A stretch of DNA of 64,000 nucleotides from Rhynochetos jubatus (Eukaryota > Chordata > Aves > Eurypygiformes > Rhynochetidae). The notes below the pieces were generated by a model. The model did not search any database. It was not told where the DNA came from and saw nothing but the letters and a program-made list of their open reading frames with translations. Location: positions 34,814,357 through 34,878,356 of the forward strand of contig CM050690.1 in assembly GCA_027574665.1 (NCBI GenBank), in the 5' to 3' direction. A program made the translations under genes and the position numbers. Of this stretch, positions 34,831 through 54,473 are shown one piece after another. Positions within the stretch are counted from its first letter, which is position 1. The number at the start of each line of letters is the position of its first letter.

Positions 34831-35498
34831 GAAGTGGCCTGGCATTGCTGGATTTTTACAGGAAGACAGGCCATTGACCCTTCCACCATTTCTTAAAGAA
34901 GAAAGAGCTGACTTCCTTCTGAGATGCCATCTGAGAAACAAGGGCAGCAATTTTAGATTTACACTTCTAATTTCCTATACAAATCCATAGCAGGAACCAT
35001 TTTTGCTTATTTCATCACCAAATGAAATGCCTGTGATCGGAATTCTTGACAACAGGAAGAGGACACAAAACACACTAAACGGCTAAACTAAACTGCTTCA
35101 GAAAGAGGAGCTTTTCAAGACCTAGAACGTCCCTAAGATGCAATAGTCAACTGATTAATGAGAAACTTGCATACACTCCAGCAGAAGACCTGTTTTGCAT
35201 TTGGAAAGCCCAGCAAAGTACCGGAACCCGTGTGCTTCACCCACCTTAGCACTGGCATACATGTGTAACTTCCTAGGATCTTGAAAATACAGATATAAAC
35301 ATGCCTACACAAAACATTTTATAGTAAGCATTGCCAGCTAATCCTTATCCAATTAATGAGATCATCCTGCAATCATTCCTTATTTGATATACTTTATAAT
35401 ATTCTGAATATCCCTTTCCATCCATTCCATTATTCTGGGTTTTCAGAAGTCTTTTTTATTCCATTCCTGCAGAATATTCTTTCTAAAAGACCACCTCT

Positions 35499-35560
35499 CC
35501 TCTTCCCTTCTTCTTTTTTTTTTTTTTCTTTAAATACTTTAGAACTGTTTTTTTTTTCTC
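35499..35560. repeat. Pyrimidine-rich tract
   Basis: A C/T-rich stretch contains a 14-T run (35514-35527) and, after a short interruption, a second T run. It reads as a purine tract on the NTRK2 coding strand. Confidence 0.75.
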
Positions 35561-37274
35561 TCAAAAATCCTTCCCTCTTACAAACAGGAGTTTCAGAGAA
35601 TCACCTTTCTAATCAACAGAGGTGAGGCCTTGATCTGTCCTTAGGGGAAGGGCACCAGAGTTTGGAAAAGAGTTGCAAATTAAACGAAATCTAAGAGATC
35701 AAATCTGACACTACCTATTAGAGAAATGATATTAAAATTGGCCCAAGGGAAGAACTTCATGAGCAAAGTGACAGATATGAGGAAGAAACGAAGGAGGGTG
35801 TGTAGCATTGCTGGGACTGCATCTGGTACCAGGCAAAGAAGCTCTCTGCCACAGGGTACCTACAGGCAGCCATTCAACTGCTCTGGGTTGGGAAGCAATG
35901 AACGGGAGGATATGAAATCTCCAAAGGACTCACAGACAAATTCCTATTGAAAAGGCACTGTACCTTTTCACTGCACGGGTATTTTTAATGACTCCTCTCA
36001 GACGTGAAACTCTGAGTTGCTAAACTGGAGAACTCCATCTTTCGCTACCTTCCTTGAGGACATGGTCTGTGTCTAATGAAGTTTTTGGATTATTCTTAAC
36101 ACGCCATCCACCTTGCTCATCCTCTTGGTGCTGGCTGTAAACAAGGTGCCCCTGTGTCTGCAACAGCCAGGAACAGATGTCTTTGGAATCCCTATCAGCC
36201 TCAACCAGCCAGAACAAGAACAGGGCAGGCATGACCTTGAGGCTTTAGTGCTAGACCTGAAACAGCCTTGGGCTGCATGCAGACAGCAAAACTCATTTGG
36301 GTTAAATTTCGGATTAATTTTTCCCCGACAGCCTTTGGTGGCGCTGCAGGGTAAGAAATAGGGGCTCTTAGAGCCGGCTCACAGCTAACCTCTCATCTGC
36401 GGCACAAGCTGCAGCCAGTGTGAGAGGAATGACAAATTGGAGCTTAGGTTTAACAGCTTGTCCCAGCATCATAATTTTATGTTCTAAAGACAAGGGCTGA
36501 TGAATAATTAAAAAAAAAAGAGAAGACCTAAAGTAGGAAATATACTGTCTGCTCAACTACCTTTCTGTACAATAATTCAAAATCAGAGTTAGGAAGTAGG
36601 AAAAGGCCAACCAAAAAAATCAAAGAATAAGTATTTATTATGAAATAAGAAATTATTTCTTATCAGCTGCAAATCTGGCTGCTTCTAATAAAAATACTAT
36701 TTCAGAAATAATACTGAAAAATCTGAAAATACTTTTCAGAAATAATTCTGAAAAGGTACTGGGATGGCATCTTAGCAAACTGCAGTTCTCTCCCGATCCA
36801 CGGCAGAGGTCCAAGTACACAAATGTAAAAGCCCAGACATCGCTCTGACAATACACTTAAAACCTCTGCCAGATTTTCGTGTTTGCTCTGCATCCCCAGC
36901 TCAGGCCCCCGTCTCCCTGCCAAACCTGGCAGCCCTGCCAGTAAGGGAAGATGCTGGTTGATGTAATTTGCTTTTACGGTGTGGCTATTTGTTCAGTGGA
37001 GATTAGAAAGACAGCAAACTCGTTTCACACAGCTATCAAAAATGCATAAATGGTGACACTAGCAGTCACTAGCCATTTCAGTCAGACAGAAAATCTGAAG
37101 CTATTTAAAGGGACATCGGTTTTGATTGTTTTACAGCTTTGTCACAGACTTCTTTCTGAAATGGCGGTACCCCTAGTTATCTTCGGCAGGAGAGATCTCA
37201 GTACACTGAAATGCCTTTGTGACATCCTTTGATGAAAATCACCTAGAAGACCTTGAAAGAACAGCCCCTTATGC

Positions 37275-37292
37275 TTTTTTTTTTTTTTTTTT
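37275..37292. repeat. T18 homopolymer
   Basis: An uninterrupted run of 18 T lies inside the intron between the alphaC and catalytic-loop exons. Confidence 0.92.
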
Positions 37293-38013
37293 ACATAGGA
37301 GCAAAAGCTGTTTCTTAATTGCTTATTTTTAGGTCAACAGGTGCAGGCTAGTGGAATGACACGTATGCAAGGCCACTGCTCAGCACATCCTGGTTCATGA
37401 GCTACCTATTGTTGTGAACCTTAGGTATTATCTACTTGTTTATGACTGCTTTATGGCCACATTTCAATTTCTGATGCACATTCTGAACAGCTTTATGAAA
37501 TAAAGCCCTAATCCAGACCCCAAGATGTAGCATTTTCTATTGCACTGAAGCTCCCATGGCTCACAGTTTTCTTCCTTCAGATTAATGGCAGTCTTTCCAA
37601 AACACTGAGAGGAAGGAAGAGAAAAGAGGTTAGATTTCAAAAGCTCTTGGACGCCTACAGATACCTATAGGTGTTGAGTGGGATCTTCCCAAGTGCTAAC
37701 AGAAAGCCTGCAAGAAAATGATTCCTACTGTAAGATGTATAACCAAACATTTCAGAACACACTGAAATTTCTTGAAAACAGTATTTCTTTGGTTGCCATT
37801 CCTTTGGTGCAAAGCCTAAGGCTTGACTTAATGGTACATTCAGATGGGCAATGAAACAATGAGCCCAGTACAGAAGATGAGAGTTGCACAGATCTGCACT
37901 CCTAGGTGTCAGCATTATCCAGTGGCAGTAGTTAATTTGACACTAAGTACCAGTAACACCTACCTTCTCTGCCCACTTCTGGCTCTCCAGCACAGTCTGT
38001 GTTCATGGATTTA

Positions 38014-44485
<6,472 letters not shown>

Positions 44486-44883
44486 TCAGAAGTGAGCTGC
44501 AAGGCCAGGATGGAATGGGGTCCATGCTTAGAAGGTTGCCTGTAGAGTGGGGCGCACGTTGTGGAAAGAAAGTGCCAGTGTGTCATGCATCAGTGCTGTG
44601 TCCAAAACGACTGAGTTTTAATATATTTATGTTTGGAGAGTAGCGAATTTGCTGGATAAGAAGACATGGAATTAAGAGTCACCTGGGAGAAGGCCATTTA
44701 TCATTGTGTTAGGATGACTGCTGCAGAGCATACGTAACACCCAATGCTGCTTATTTTTTTAAAAACATGAAGACAAAGAATCAGAAGACAAACCAAACCT
44801 TTCTCACACCACTTCTATTTTTGTATGTCTAACAAGAGCTGAGCTGTCTCGTCTAGAGCCAAAAAGTTTTAACCTACTCCAAG

Positions 44884-44897
44884 AAAAAAAAAAAAAA
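44884..44897. repeat. A14 homopolymer
   Basis: A run of 14 A, about 420 bases upstream (in the coding direction) of the glycine-loop exon. On the NTRK2 coding strand it is a T run. Confidence 0.88.
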
Positions 44898-47800
44898 GTG
44901 CCCTCTTTCAACTAAATCCAACCTACTCTCTGGTTTTCTTACTACTTGTTCAACTGTCTTCCCTCTCTGTGCTATACTACAGTTACAGTAAGATAAAAAT
45001 TTCCTTCTCTCAGACATGATTTACAGCATTGCTCTGAACTAGAAGAAACAAAAGGTGGCCAAAGGTTTCAGACAGCGTAGTGGACAGTGCCTCACTTGAA
45101 CCGTTGCTCAGAATGAATTCACTGAGACATTAAAGTCCTTAAGCATTTTTGTTCCACTCATTTTACATTTTCCTTTTAGCACAAGCTTCCATTAAAAGAT
45201 TTAATATTTAAAAGACTGTACCAAATTTTGTAGAATACATTATCAAACTGCAATGTTCAAGCTAAATAAAGCAGCTGTAAAGGCAGTTTAACTGGCCAAC
45301 TCAACAGGGTTGCCAGTTTGTGTTGCTGACATTGTACAAAACAGCATCTACTGATTAATTCAACCTCAGTGCATTTGCAAACACTGAAATTTAACCCTGC
45401 CTGGACAAAGCCTGTTTGGAACTTAAATCCTAAACACAGTTAAGTAAATAACAGTGCACAGGCATCAGGCTGGCCTCTGCAAAGGCATGAATGTCACCTT
45501 GGCTGCTTAACTGCAGGAACAGGACCGCATCCTGCCAATAATTTAGGATATATTAGGAAGCAGACCAAAACTTGCCTGCAACCTTGGCCACACGCCTGTT
45601 CCAAACTGAGTGACCACTTACGCAGAAACCACCTTGTCTCCATGAACGATGGAAAACAGACTGCTGCTGGTCACAGCAGCAGGCAGAACTGGCACGGCCT
45701 GTCCCCACTGCTGCCACCAGCATTTGGAGAAAGGGCCTACAGGATACAGGAGAAAAATACATGTCCCACACCCTGAGCCTATGGCAACCTCACCCGAGTG
45801 TACCGCATGTAAATGCCCTTCATGTCCGTGTGTGTGCGTGCAAGGGGAGCCCGGTACTGGAGCAAGCTGCAGAACTAGGGGTGCCCCCCAGGCACACCGT
45901 CATGAGTCTGTCAGGCGGGCAGTGCCCCTGAGGAGCGGACCACCCCCAGACCCAGCTGGCATCTGTCAGAAACCCCCAGGCTGGCACCAGCAGCCCACCG
46001 TGCCCTGGGAGCAGAGTGGGGAAAGCCAGCTTCTCCCCAAGCCACACCAGAGCCAGCTCCTCTCCTTGCAGCTGGCGTCTGCCAAGGGGCAATGCCCGCT
46101 CCCTCCTCCAACACCAGGCGTCCACACAATGCAGGCAGCAGAAGACAGGCCCGAACCGAAACACACCTTTTCCCCAGGGACGAAGGTTATCTGGTGCCCC
46201 TAGCCCCCGGGAGTACCGGTCACACATAGCAGGCGGGGAGGACCACGGCCCCAGCAGGCCGCCTGAGCATGAAGGAGCATGGCAACACATCGTGGCCTCT
46301 GCTTTAAGAAATGCTTCCTAATAAATGAGTACTATCCCGTATCCCCTGCCAAACCTGCCGCTCAACCCTGCCTCTTGGAGAATTCTTCCATTTCAGCAGC
46401 AGCACTCCAAGCAGCAGCAGTTTTTCACTTAGTTCTCTCCACAGTTGCCAAAGACCTGGTGATGAAGACAGTCGACTTTCTGAATTTTGTGTGGGTCCTC
46501 TCCATTTTGAACCCAGCACACCCCCAGTGTTGGCCCGATCAGTACAAAGGGTTTTTGTGAAGGACTTCAAAAACATTTGAGTAAAAATAAATAAGAAACA
46601 TATCGACTGCTTCTCTGTAGTACACTTACATAAATCAAGCATTTGAATAAACAACCATCCCATAAACCCAACTGTTAAAACTGAAACGCAGCAAGCTGCA
46701 GAAGATATCTCTGCAGAATACATTTGCAACTTGTCACGCTCTATCCGTCCCTGTTACCTTTCTGAGCTGCACAGAGATACTAAACAAATAAAAAATGACA
46801 TTAAATGTGGCTAAATGGGCAGAGATTAAATATAAGACCAATGTATGTAAATCAAACACATATGATGTGACGGAAATGTGAGCTAAGGAAAAAATCCTTT
46901 TACACACTCAGGGCCCCAGCTGTAATGACGCCATCTTCAGTGGGAGGAGATTTCAGCAGTAGATACACTGAACAATTCAGGTCAAAATCTGCTTTCAGTT
47001 AATATCAGGATAAAGCAAATTATCTCTGTTGAAGTCCAAGAGATTATCCTAGATTTACATTGAAGAAACAAAGCAGAATTTGACCAAAGAGGTGGCATAA
47101 CTGAATTACCGAAGAACTGGTCTCAGAGCATTGTCTCACAGGCAAAGATACACAAGCGTTCAAAGAGCAGCTATGTATTTTCCTCCTTTTGACTCTAAAT
47201 GGTGATTGCCTTTGTGTTGCCGTTTGTACTTCCAAAAGCACATCACCTCTGGTTTAAAAGATCTTGCATGATTACTGTAAAAACACATTACCTTAACTAA
47301 ATGCTGAGTTGAAACACTTACGAGAAAAATGAAGCAAAATATGACATGAGACCAAGCAAACTAAACAAGGGTAAATGCTGAAAAGAGGCTGTGGTGCTAA
47401 ATAATAACCACACAGCTGAGCCCATAGAAGCAGGGTGCTTCCACAGATGACTGCACGGAATCTGCTGGCAACACGGAGCACAACTGCAGAAAAGGGCTCT
47501 CTTCTCATCTTGAGGTCTCAGAGATAACCCACCAACAGAGCTGGACTTCTAGGTATTTCACTCACTAACGAAGAGCATGTCGCACTGGAAATGATGCATC
47601 AAAGCCTTATCCTGCAAACAGTTATCTGCAGGCATGGGACTGCACTCCCCAGGTAACCTACCTTTGATGGTGAGGCTGAACAGAGAAGGTCACACCACGT
47701 TCTGGAGTGGGTTCCAGAAAAATGGGTAACTCGGGATCACCTCACCACATTGAATTCACTGAGCTGGATGTGACTGACTGCAGTCACAGTCAGCAGGATA

Positions 47801-47954
47801 CTCAGCATTATAAATTATTAAAATGCTTCTGCACGAAATTAAACTGAAATTCTGTGATAGACTGAAAGTATTTTCCCCTTGGTCACAAACAACAGGTCTG
47901 AACATTTTACCACCACACGTGACCATTACACCACCTAAGCTGACCTTCTACACA

Positions 47955-48060
47955 GCACGGAGCATAGTATTGAGTTAAGTGACTTGTGCTTGGCAGGAGA
48001 CTGCCTCCAGAAAGCAGCTGTGCCAGTCTTGATTTGAAAGACTGAGCTATTCACTTGCCC
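47955..48060 (-). repeat. Possible MIR/CORE-SINE remnant, antisense
   Basis: The plus strand contains GAGTTAAGTGACTTGTGCTT near 47972, and further on GTGCCAGTCTTGATTTGAAA near 48020. These correspond in order to the reverse complement of the MIR core (GCAAGTCACTTAAC) and the tRNA-like B-box side. Divergence is high and the match is by eye, so a chance resemblance is possible. Confidence 0.33.
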
Positions 48061-51051
48061 TAATGTGTAATCATTTTCGTTGCTAATAAAAATACATGCC
48101 TTTTTCTTTCTCTCTTAATTTTTATCTTGTCTGGCTTGCATCTGCCTCCCCTGGGTTTTTGAAAGCTTTCTCTGCTAGTTTGAGCAGCCTTTTAAGGCCT
48201 GGTATTAAATAAACATAATCAACACTCTTCTTGCTCTTCTTGGTAAGGCAAAGAAATGGAAGCCCCTCCCAGGAAAATATTTTGTCCAGTTTACCAGTCA
48301 TTTTCATGGCTCTTCTCTGGAAAAATTTTCAACAACCTCTTAAAGGAAGTTGTTTCCATATGGTTTTCCCAACTCGAAGCCACATGCTTGTATCACTCTC
48401 CACAAGGTTGTGATAAAAACATAAAATCAGCTCCTTATATCTTCACATCCAAAGATCACACTACTCCTTTTAAAGTCAGGTTTCCTTCAGAGCATGAAAA
48501 TGACATAGCTATGTGGTACGCCTGAGTGTCTCATCTTGAACCACCTTGTGATAACAGCAGAGCAGAGGAGAGATCTGTCCTTACGGAGGGGCTGCCACAT
48601 GGGTGCACTGCTTGATGGACAGTAAGAACCACAACAGACAGGGTCCATCATCACTGCTCACTGAACTGCCAACACCAGAAGATACAGTTGTGTTGCATGC
48701 CCACTTAAATGATCGGCTAAGTCTGCTTTCTAGGACACTTTTCAAAATTTTGCTGGTGGTACACATGTGGGACACTCCTGATGAACTGTGTTGTGCCAGG
48801 ACTCTGAGAATGAGGATCTTCAAGATGCCAAGTAATCAGGTGAGGTAGTATTATAAACATATTTGCAGTTGAATAAGAAGAAAGCAGCAGCAGAAAAGGC
48901 TCAGCTTGTGATGTGACATGAGGCGTCACAGAAAGATATTTTGCAAGTTTCTTCATTTCTTCTCCCACCATTTCTCTTGCAATTGAGAAGAATCAAGTAT
49001 TTCTATGATATTACTGGAAAAAAACAGGTGTAAATGGCTGAGTGACTGTCCAGGTAGCATACCAAATGTGTATAGCATTTGTCATTCTCATATAAGGAGG
49101 GGTGGAATTTCAGAGAGAATCCCATGGCAGGAAGATACAAAACCACTACAAACAGCAGACAGCAAGTCTAGCCTGATGGCCGTCAGATTCTGCAGCAGCA
49201 GCAGTTCTGCAGTTCTGCATACTATTGCCACAGTGGAAATTTTGGCACATTGAAATATCTAACACTAATACAGCAATAAAAGCCAACAAGAACCACTTTG
49301 GGTTTTTTTTTTTTCCCTGTTTCCAACCTTTTAACCTGTCAGTATTGCCTGGATGCAGAAAGAGGTCAGCTCAGTTCTGAGTGTATAGTTCTGATAATTT
49401 GATGTATTTACCCCATATGACATTTATTACTTATTATTCTCAACATATTTTTGTGTGGCGCTATTGTTGTTTTAATTTTTACCATAATAACAGCAACACA
49501 TTTCATGCAAGACCAGTGCCCAGCTATTGTAGGTGCCAGCAAACGAGCATCATGTTTTCATGTATATAGTCCACAGCTGAGATTGCACTCACACCTCTTT
49601 AACAGAAAGAAAATAAGCTAACTGAAAACTCACTCTTCAGGTACTCTGTTCTAAATGAAAGGTGCTGGTACAGGCTATTGAAAACTGAGTATGGAGAATC
49701 CACAGAAGAAGTAGGTCAGAAATGTACTTGGGCCTTGTCACATTACCTGCAGAAGTACTGCTTCTGAGTAACTCTGAATTTTGTTTCTTTGAAAAAGAAC
49801 GGTTTAATTCAACAATTGTGAAAGTTGTCCCTGAGTGGCCAAAACGATTTGCCAGATTTTTGCAGGCATCAGATTCCAAGTGGGCTGTAAAGAGTCATTT
49901 AATGGGCAAGTTGAATAGGCAGTGGACTTTCTGGAAGAGCTGGAGATATTTATGTAAGGCAAAATTGTGACCACTCACAGGAATGGCATAATTCCCAGGT
50001 ATTTCCTAGCTATCAAGAGCTACATCTGATGATAAATCCAGTAACTCTGTGATTGATGCAGCTTAACCTTTCAGTTGCTTCATTTACAACCTATATCCGC
50101 ACAGTATCTACACTTTTTCATTGTCTTGGATGAGATTTAGGTTTCCTTTCATGACATACTGCTGCAGGTCCTGGGAAGGTGCCCTGTCTCCCCCCCACCT
50201 GCCCACAGCGGCAGGGACACCACAGCTCTTGCCCACTGTAAAGTCATTTTGCTGTAGCTGGTGTGGCTCTTTTCTGTCTGAAACTCAAGTGTTGGCTGTC
50301 TTCTTGGGTTAATATTTTTCTGGTCAGGTGTTTGATCTTACTTTTTTGTTACAGTAATTGATTTGTTTTAGTTGGCCAAGATCCTCTCAGTTTGGCTACA
50401 GATAGGCACATTGCCATACTTGATTAGATCATTGTAATCAAATAAGAAGTATTTAATAACAAATTATAATAACAATGCTATCATTGTTTTAAATGCATGA
50501 GCCATATGAACTAAATTCACCCTCCAGGAAAACAAGAATAAAGTTGACAGTTTTTCCAGGCATGAACTTGCTCTTACATACAAAAGCTAAGGTACAAAAA
50601 GCGCTCAAGCCTTAGCAACCTAAAACTGGTTTTTATTTTAATCATAGTTACGTGTTAAATATGGATTTGATCTGATACGTGCTACAACAATCGGGATATA
50701 TTGGAATAACTGAAAGCTAAATTTGGTGCTCTGAATTCAAACTAAGTAGCAGATATTAATCGCTCTGCGTTTCTCTTTCTTTGCTGCTTCCAACCTAACA
50801 AATCATCAGCACAGTATGGTAAATCGGCTTTATGCAGAAAACTGTGCTGGAATTTTGACCAAACACTGCCTTTTCAGATGTGTATATACTTCATTAGTAA
50901 ATGCAAATCACAGTGCATTTCTTTCAAAAGATTATTCTAAAACTTATAGGCTATTGTGCATGAGTTGCTGTATAAAACTTCTGCTAGTATTATTTTATTG
51001 TGGCAAATCTGGCCCGTCTTCCATGTTTAAGTTAACTGGGGACAATAATAC

Positions 51052-51081
51052 ACCCCCTCCCACCCCACCCCCTCCCCCCCC
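51052..51081 (-). repeat. C-rich tract; G-quadruplex type on minus strand
   Basis: The plus strand is CCCCCTCCCACCCCACCCCC followed by another run of eight C, giving at least four long G runs with 1-base loops on the minus strand. That is the NTRK2 sense strand, so the motif would be present in the nascent pre-mRNA. Confidence 0.8.
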
Positions 51082-54000
51082 TTCTTGTAGCTCAGACCAA
51101 GAAATCCTTTACCTCAGCACAATACTAATCTTTAGAGATCTTCTGTGGTGCAGAAACAGAAGCACTCAGCAAAGGACAGGGAAGCACCATGCAGCATATC
51201 TCATATAACAGATGCTTGCAGGGGAGAAGGGTTAATAAACACACAGTCTTCAAAGTATTAACTCCTTCCTATCTCTGTTTTCAGAAACAGGCATGGTTTG
51301 AAGAGCATCCCAGGATGCCAGTCTGAGAAGCAGGACCTGAAAGCACCATCATACGTTCAGAGACTGAGCCATGTTCAAGCTTGGCCTAAGTGGGTATAAA
51401 GGTGAAATTCAAAGGAGGTTGCCCTGTCTTTGATGTAGGTTTCTCTGTTTTGCTATTTCTCATTGTAGAAAGAAAAGGAAATCATTTTGTACCTCGACAT
51501 ATTGGAGGACAGAAGGGTTTTACTGGTGGCCTTTCAAAAGGATATATGAAAAGTAAATGGAGCTTTCAAGCCTGTGAAGGAATAAATGATGTACTGAGCT
51601 CACAGTCCCAAAGTCTATCCCCTTATATAAAAGTTAAGCACACAGTTACTCTTTACCTTTTGCTGAACTGTTTTACTGAAAGATAGCATAGCATCTGGTC
51701 TGCCATGTTAGGTGGGGTAGGTCTGCCCTGTTGCAGCTAAATGTGCATGGGAAGAAAAGGGAACAGTAAAGGAAATACCATAGGAGCATGACAGAACCCA
51801 GTTTTTTATATATCACTTTTAAGCATGTTATTTACACTTTTCCTAATAAATTTTGTCCTGCTTCAGAGCACCTTTTACAGTTCTATCACGCTGCACCACA
51901 CTGTGTGGCTTTCCACGAGGAAAGCTCAATCTTATGCATGCCCCTGTTCTGCTTTCTTTGGGCCAACGGAGGTAAACACCTCCCTTTGAGAAAGGTTCAG
52001 CCTCTGCCTGCTTCTTTAACTGCACACAGTTAAGGCTTGGCCAGACATGGTTACTTGCTCTTATGATCCTGTGTGTACCGCTGTCTTTCCTGGGATTTGC
52101 TGCAAGTGGCCTTTGAACACAGGGAAAAGTTGCAGGTTTGGTTATCTCTGAGGAGGACCCACAAAAGACACATAAAGACATCGGGCATCGCAAACAAACA
52201 AAAGCAGAAACGTTCCGAACCCTTTGATCACATCCCTCTATTATTGACTGAGAAACAAAATCAGGAGGAAGGAGAGAAAACAAGTCTTGAGTCCTCCTGT
52301 ACACTGAAAATGAAAGAACCTCAGTTTGCCCTCTGTCCTCTGGGGACGCGGAAGCGGTTAGCACTAACCGTTATACGGCCCCAAAGCTCATTGTGACAGG
52401 AGAGATGCGCACGACCATCATAAAAGGTGAATGGACCTGAAAAAGAGGTTATTCCCTTTTACAGGCGCGCAGTCCTTCAGCATTTCTGCGTCCTTCCATG
52501 GTGAGGCATTTGCTGCTCTGCTTCTGTTTCACTGACAGGCTGGCACACCTCTTTGCTGGGCCATACCGTCTGCAGAGGCTTATGTTCCCATTGGGCATCT
52601 CCCCCTTGGCCCTCGTTACAGATTCAGAACCCCAGTGCTTATGGTTAAGAAAGGCAGCTGTAACAGCTGGCAGCGTATGCATGCAAGGTACACGCAGAAA
52701 ATTCGTCTTTACTGCGGAGCTGTGCCAAGATACCTCTACTGCAGCCACAAAGCAGTCAAAAGATTATTACACTGTACTGGCTTCGAAAAAAAGCCCTGCC
52801 AGCTCTCACCTACAGGTCATCCAAATGAAGTCATAAAGGGTTTGCAAGACGGAACATCCTGAGGGCTTTTCAGGGTCATTCTCAACAACTGCAAGGAGAA
52901 GATGACCTTTTGTCTTGTTACATATGCACTGGAAAAAAATTCTTCCTCTGTTTTGATATGAACGTAGCACATGCTTCCTTTTTCAACATCTGCTTATTGT
53001 AGAGCACACACCATCTCCTCTACTGACCTGGTTCTTCCGTCCTGCATCCTCCAAAGCACTAAGACCATAAAGTGTATGCTTGTTTGTCGTATGATAACAA
53101 CACAAATTATTCATTGTGTAAAGGACATGACATTTATACAACTCAGGTGACTTCTCATCATTCTCCAAGGCCTGACAACCTCCCCAAATCCTAGGGAACG
53201 ATGCAAATGAGACTGTGTCATGCCCCTTGCATTGAGCTTTGCTTAAGCAAACAGTGGTGCTCCTACTTGGAACTGCTCTGTAAATCATACTGAACTATAG
53301 CCCAGCAAGATTTGAGAACACTTCAATGCCTGTTTTAATAGCATCGGGACAGATACCTATTGTAACTGTCCTGATGGAAAACCCAATCTGCCCCATGGAT
53401 ATAGTGAGAAAAGCTGTGGCTTGTCAATGGGAAAAGCAGTACTTTTCCAGATCACTTCTCTTTCAAAAAATGTCATGTATTTTCTCTTCCTCCCTTTTGG
53501 ATCTGCATGTTATTTTCATGTAACATGAAAACTAACACATCTAGCTAACAGATCTTGCAGAGCATATGAGAAACCTCCTTCCACTCATGAGCTCAGGACT
53601 GTGTTATCTGTCAGCTGAAATTGTGTTTCTCTACATTTTACACAAATAAGCAGGAACCCTCCTCCTTTGCTAAAACAAGTTTGGTGAGGGAGCAGAAGTC
53701 TCAGCCGCTGCCAACCGGTCTGCACAATACACAGCCCAGCACCACTCGCCCTTTAGTGGATCAGAAGCAGTGCCACACTCTGTGTGTCGCCGTGGATGTG
53801 GACAGCTAGGCACCAGGTGCTCAGCCAGCCTGCCAAGCGGAGATGGGCTTAAAGCAGGAGCAAAGAGTGCCTCAGTGTCTCTACAGACCACAACCCAACA
53901 GGTCTGTTTCTCAGCAAAGTTCCCTTCAGGCTTCTGTTTAAATTTTCACTAACACGTATACACCTCCTCCCACGTATCAATAAAACTTTATTTTAGAGAA

Positions 54001-54410
54001 GGAGAATGAGCACAGACACATTAATCAAAAGTTAACTGTATGATATGTCAGCAGCTAAATGAAAAACAAAGACCTGTATTCCTTTAGGGTAATGACAGCT
54101 TCCCACAGGGTCCACTGCAATTATGAACTGTCGGAGCGTCGGTACCAACAGCAACAACACAACCAACCAAACACTAAACGGGATCATTTAAAGCTCTGGC
54201 CCAGGACAAGGTTGAGGACAAGTTCAGTCTCTGCCAGTATGCTTTCAGCACCTAAAAGCATCTTGGTTCTGAGCTGATAATTACAGTGTGCTGAGCCAAG
54301 CAGCCGTCACTAAGGAACAGGAGCTGCCCAAATGCAGCAGAATGCATAGAAGTTTACCGGCTGATTTGTCACACAATAATGAACCCAGTTACAGCCTTTT
54401 GAGGCATGGA

Positions 54411-54473
54411 AGTGAAAGAAAGAAAGAAAGAGGGAGGGGAAAAAAGAAAAAGAGGAAAGGGAGGAAGAAAGAG
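54411..54473 (+). repeat. Purine (GA-rich) tract with GAAA repeats
   Basis: About 63 bases are nearly all purine. It starts with GAAA repeats (GAAAGAAAGAAAG) and continues as mixed A/G runs. Overlapping frames here (54288-54479 and the minus frames) owe their Lys/Arg/Glu or Phe/Ser/Leu composition to this tract. Confidence 0.88.

Noticed and set aside
45649..46203. 184-codon plus-strand ORF, longest frame in the window
   Set aside because: It lies in a GC-rich patch where stops are rare in all frames. Large minus-strand frames overlap it and no domain or splice pair is seen.
50400..50460. Possible antisense CR1 tail (ATTGCCATACTTGATTAGAT)
   Set aside because: Only one short block resembles the old CR1 tail and the further landmarks are not clear.
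51843..52364. 173-codon minus-strand ORF
   Set aside because: No recognisable domain, overlapped by plus-strand frames, no splice support.
52355..52370. Perfect 7-bp-arm hairpin CGGTTAG/CTAACCG
   Set aside because: Two-base loop and no T tract or partner site; likely chance.
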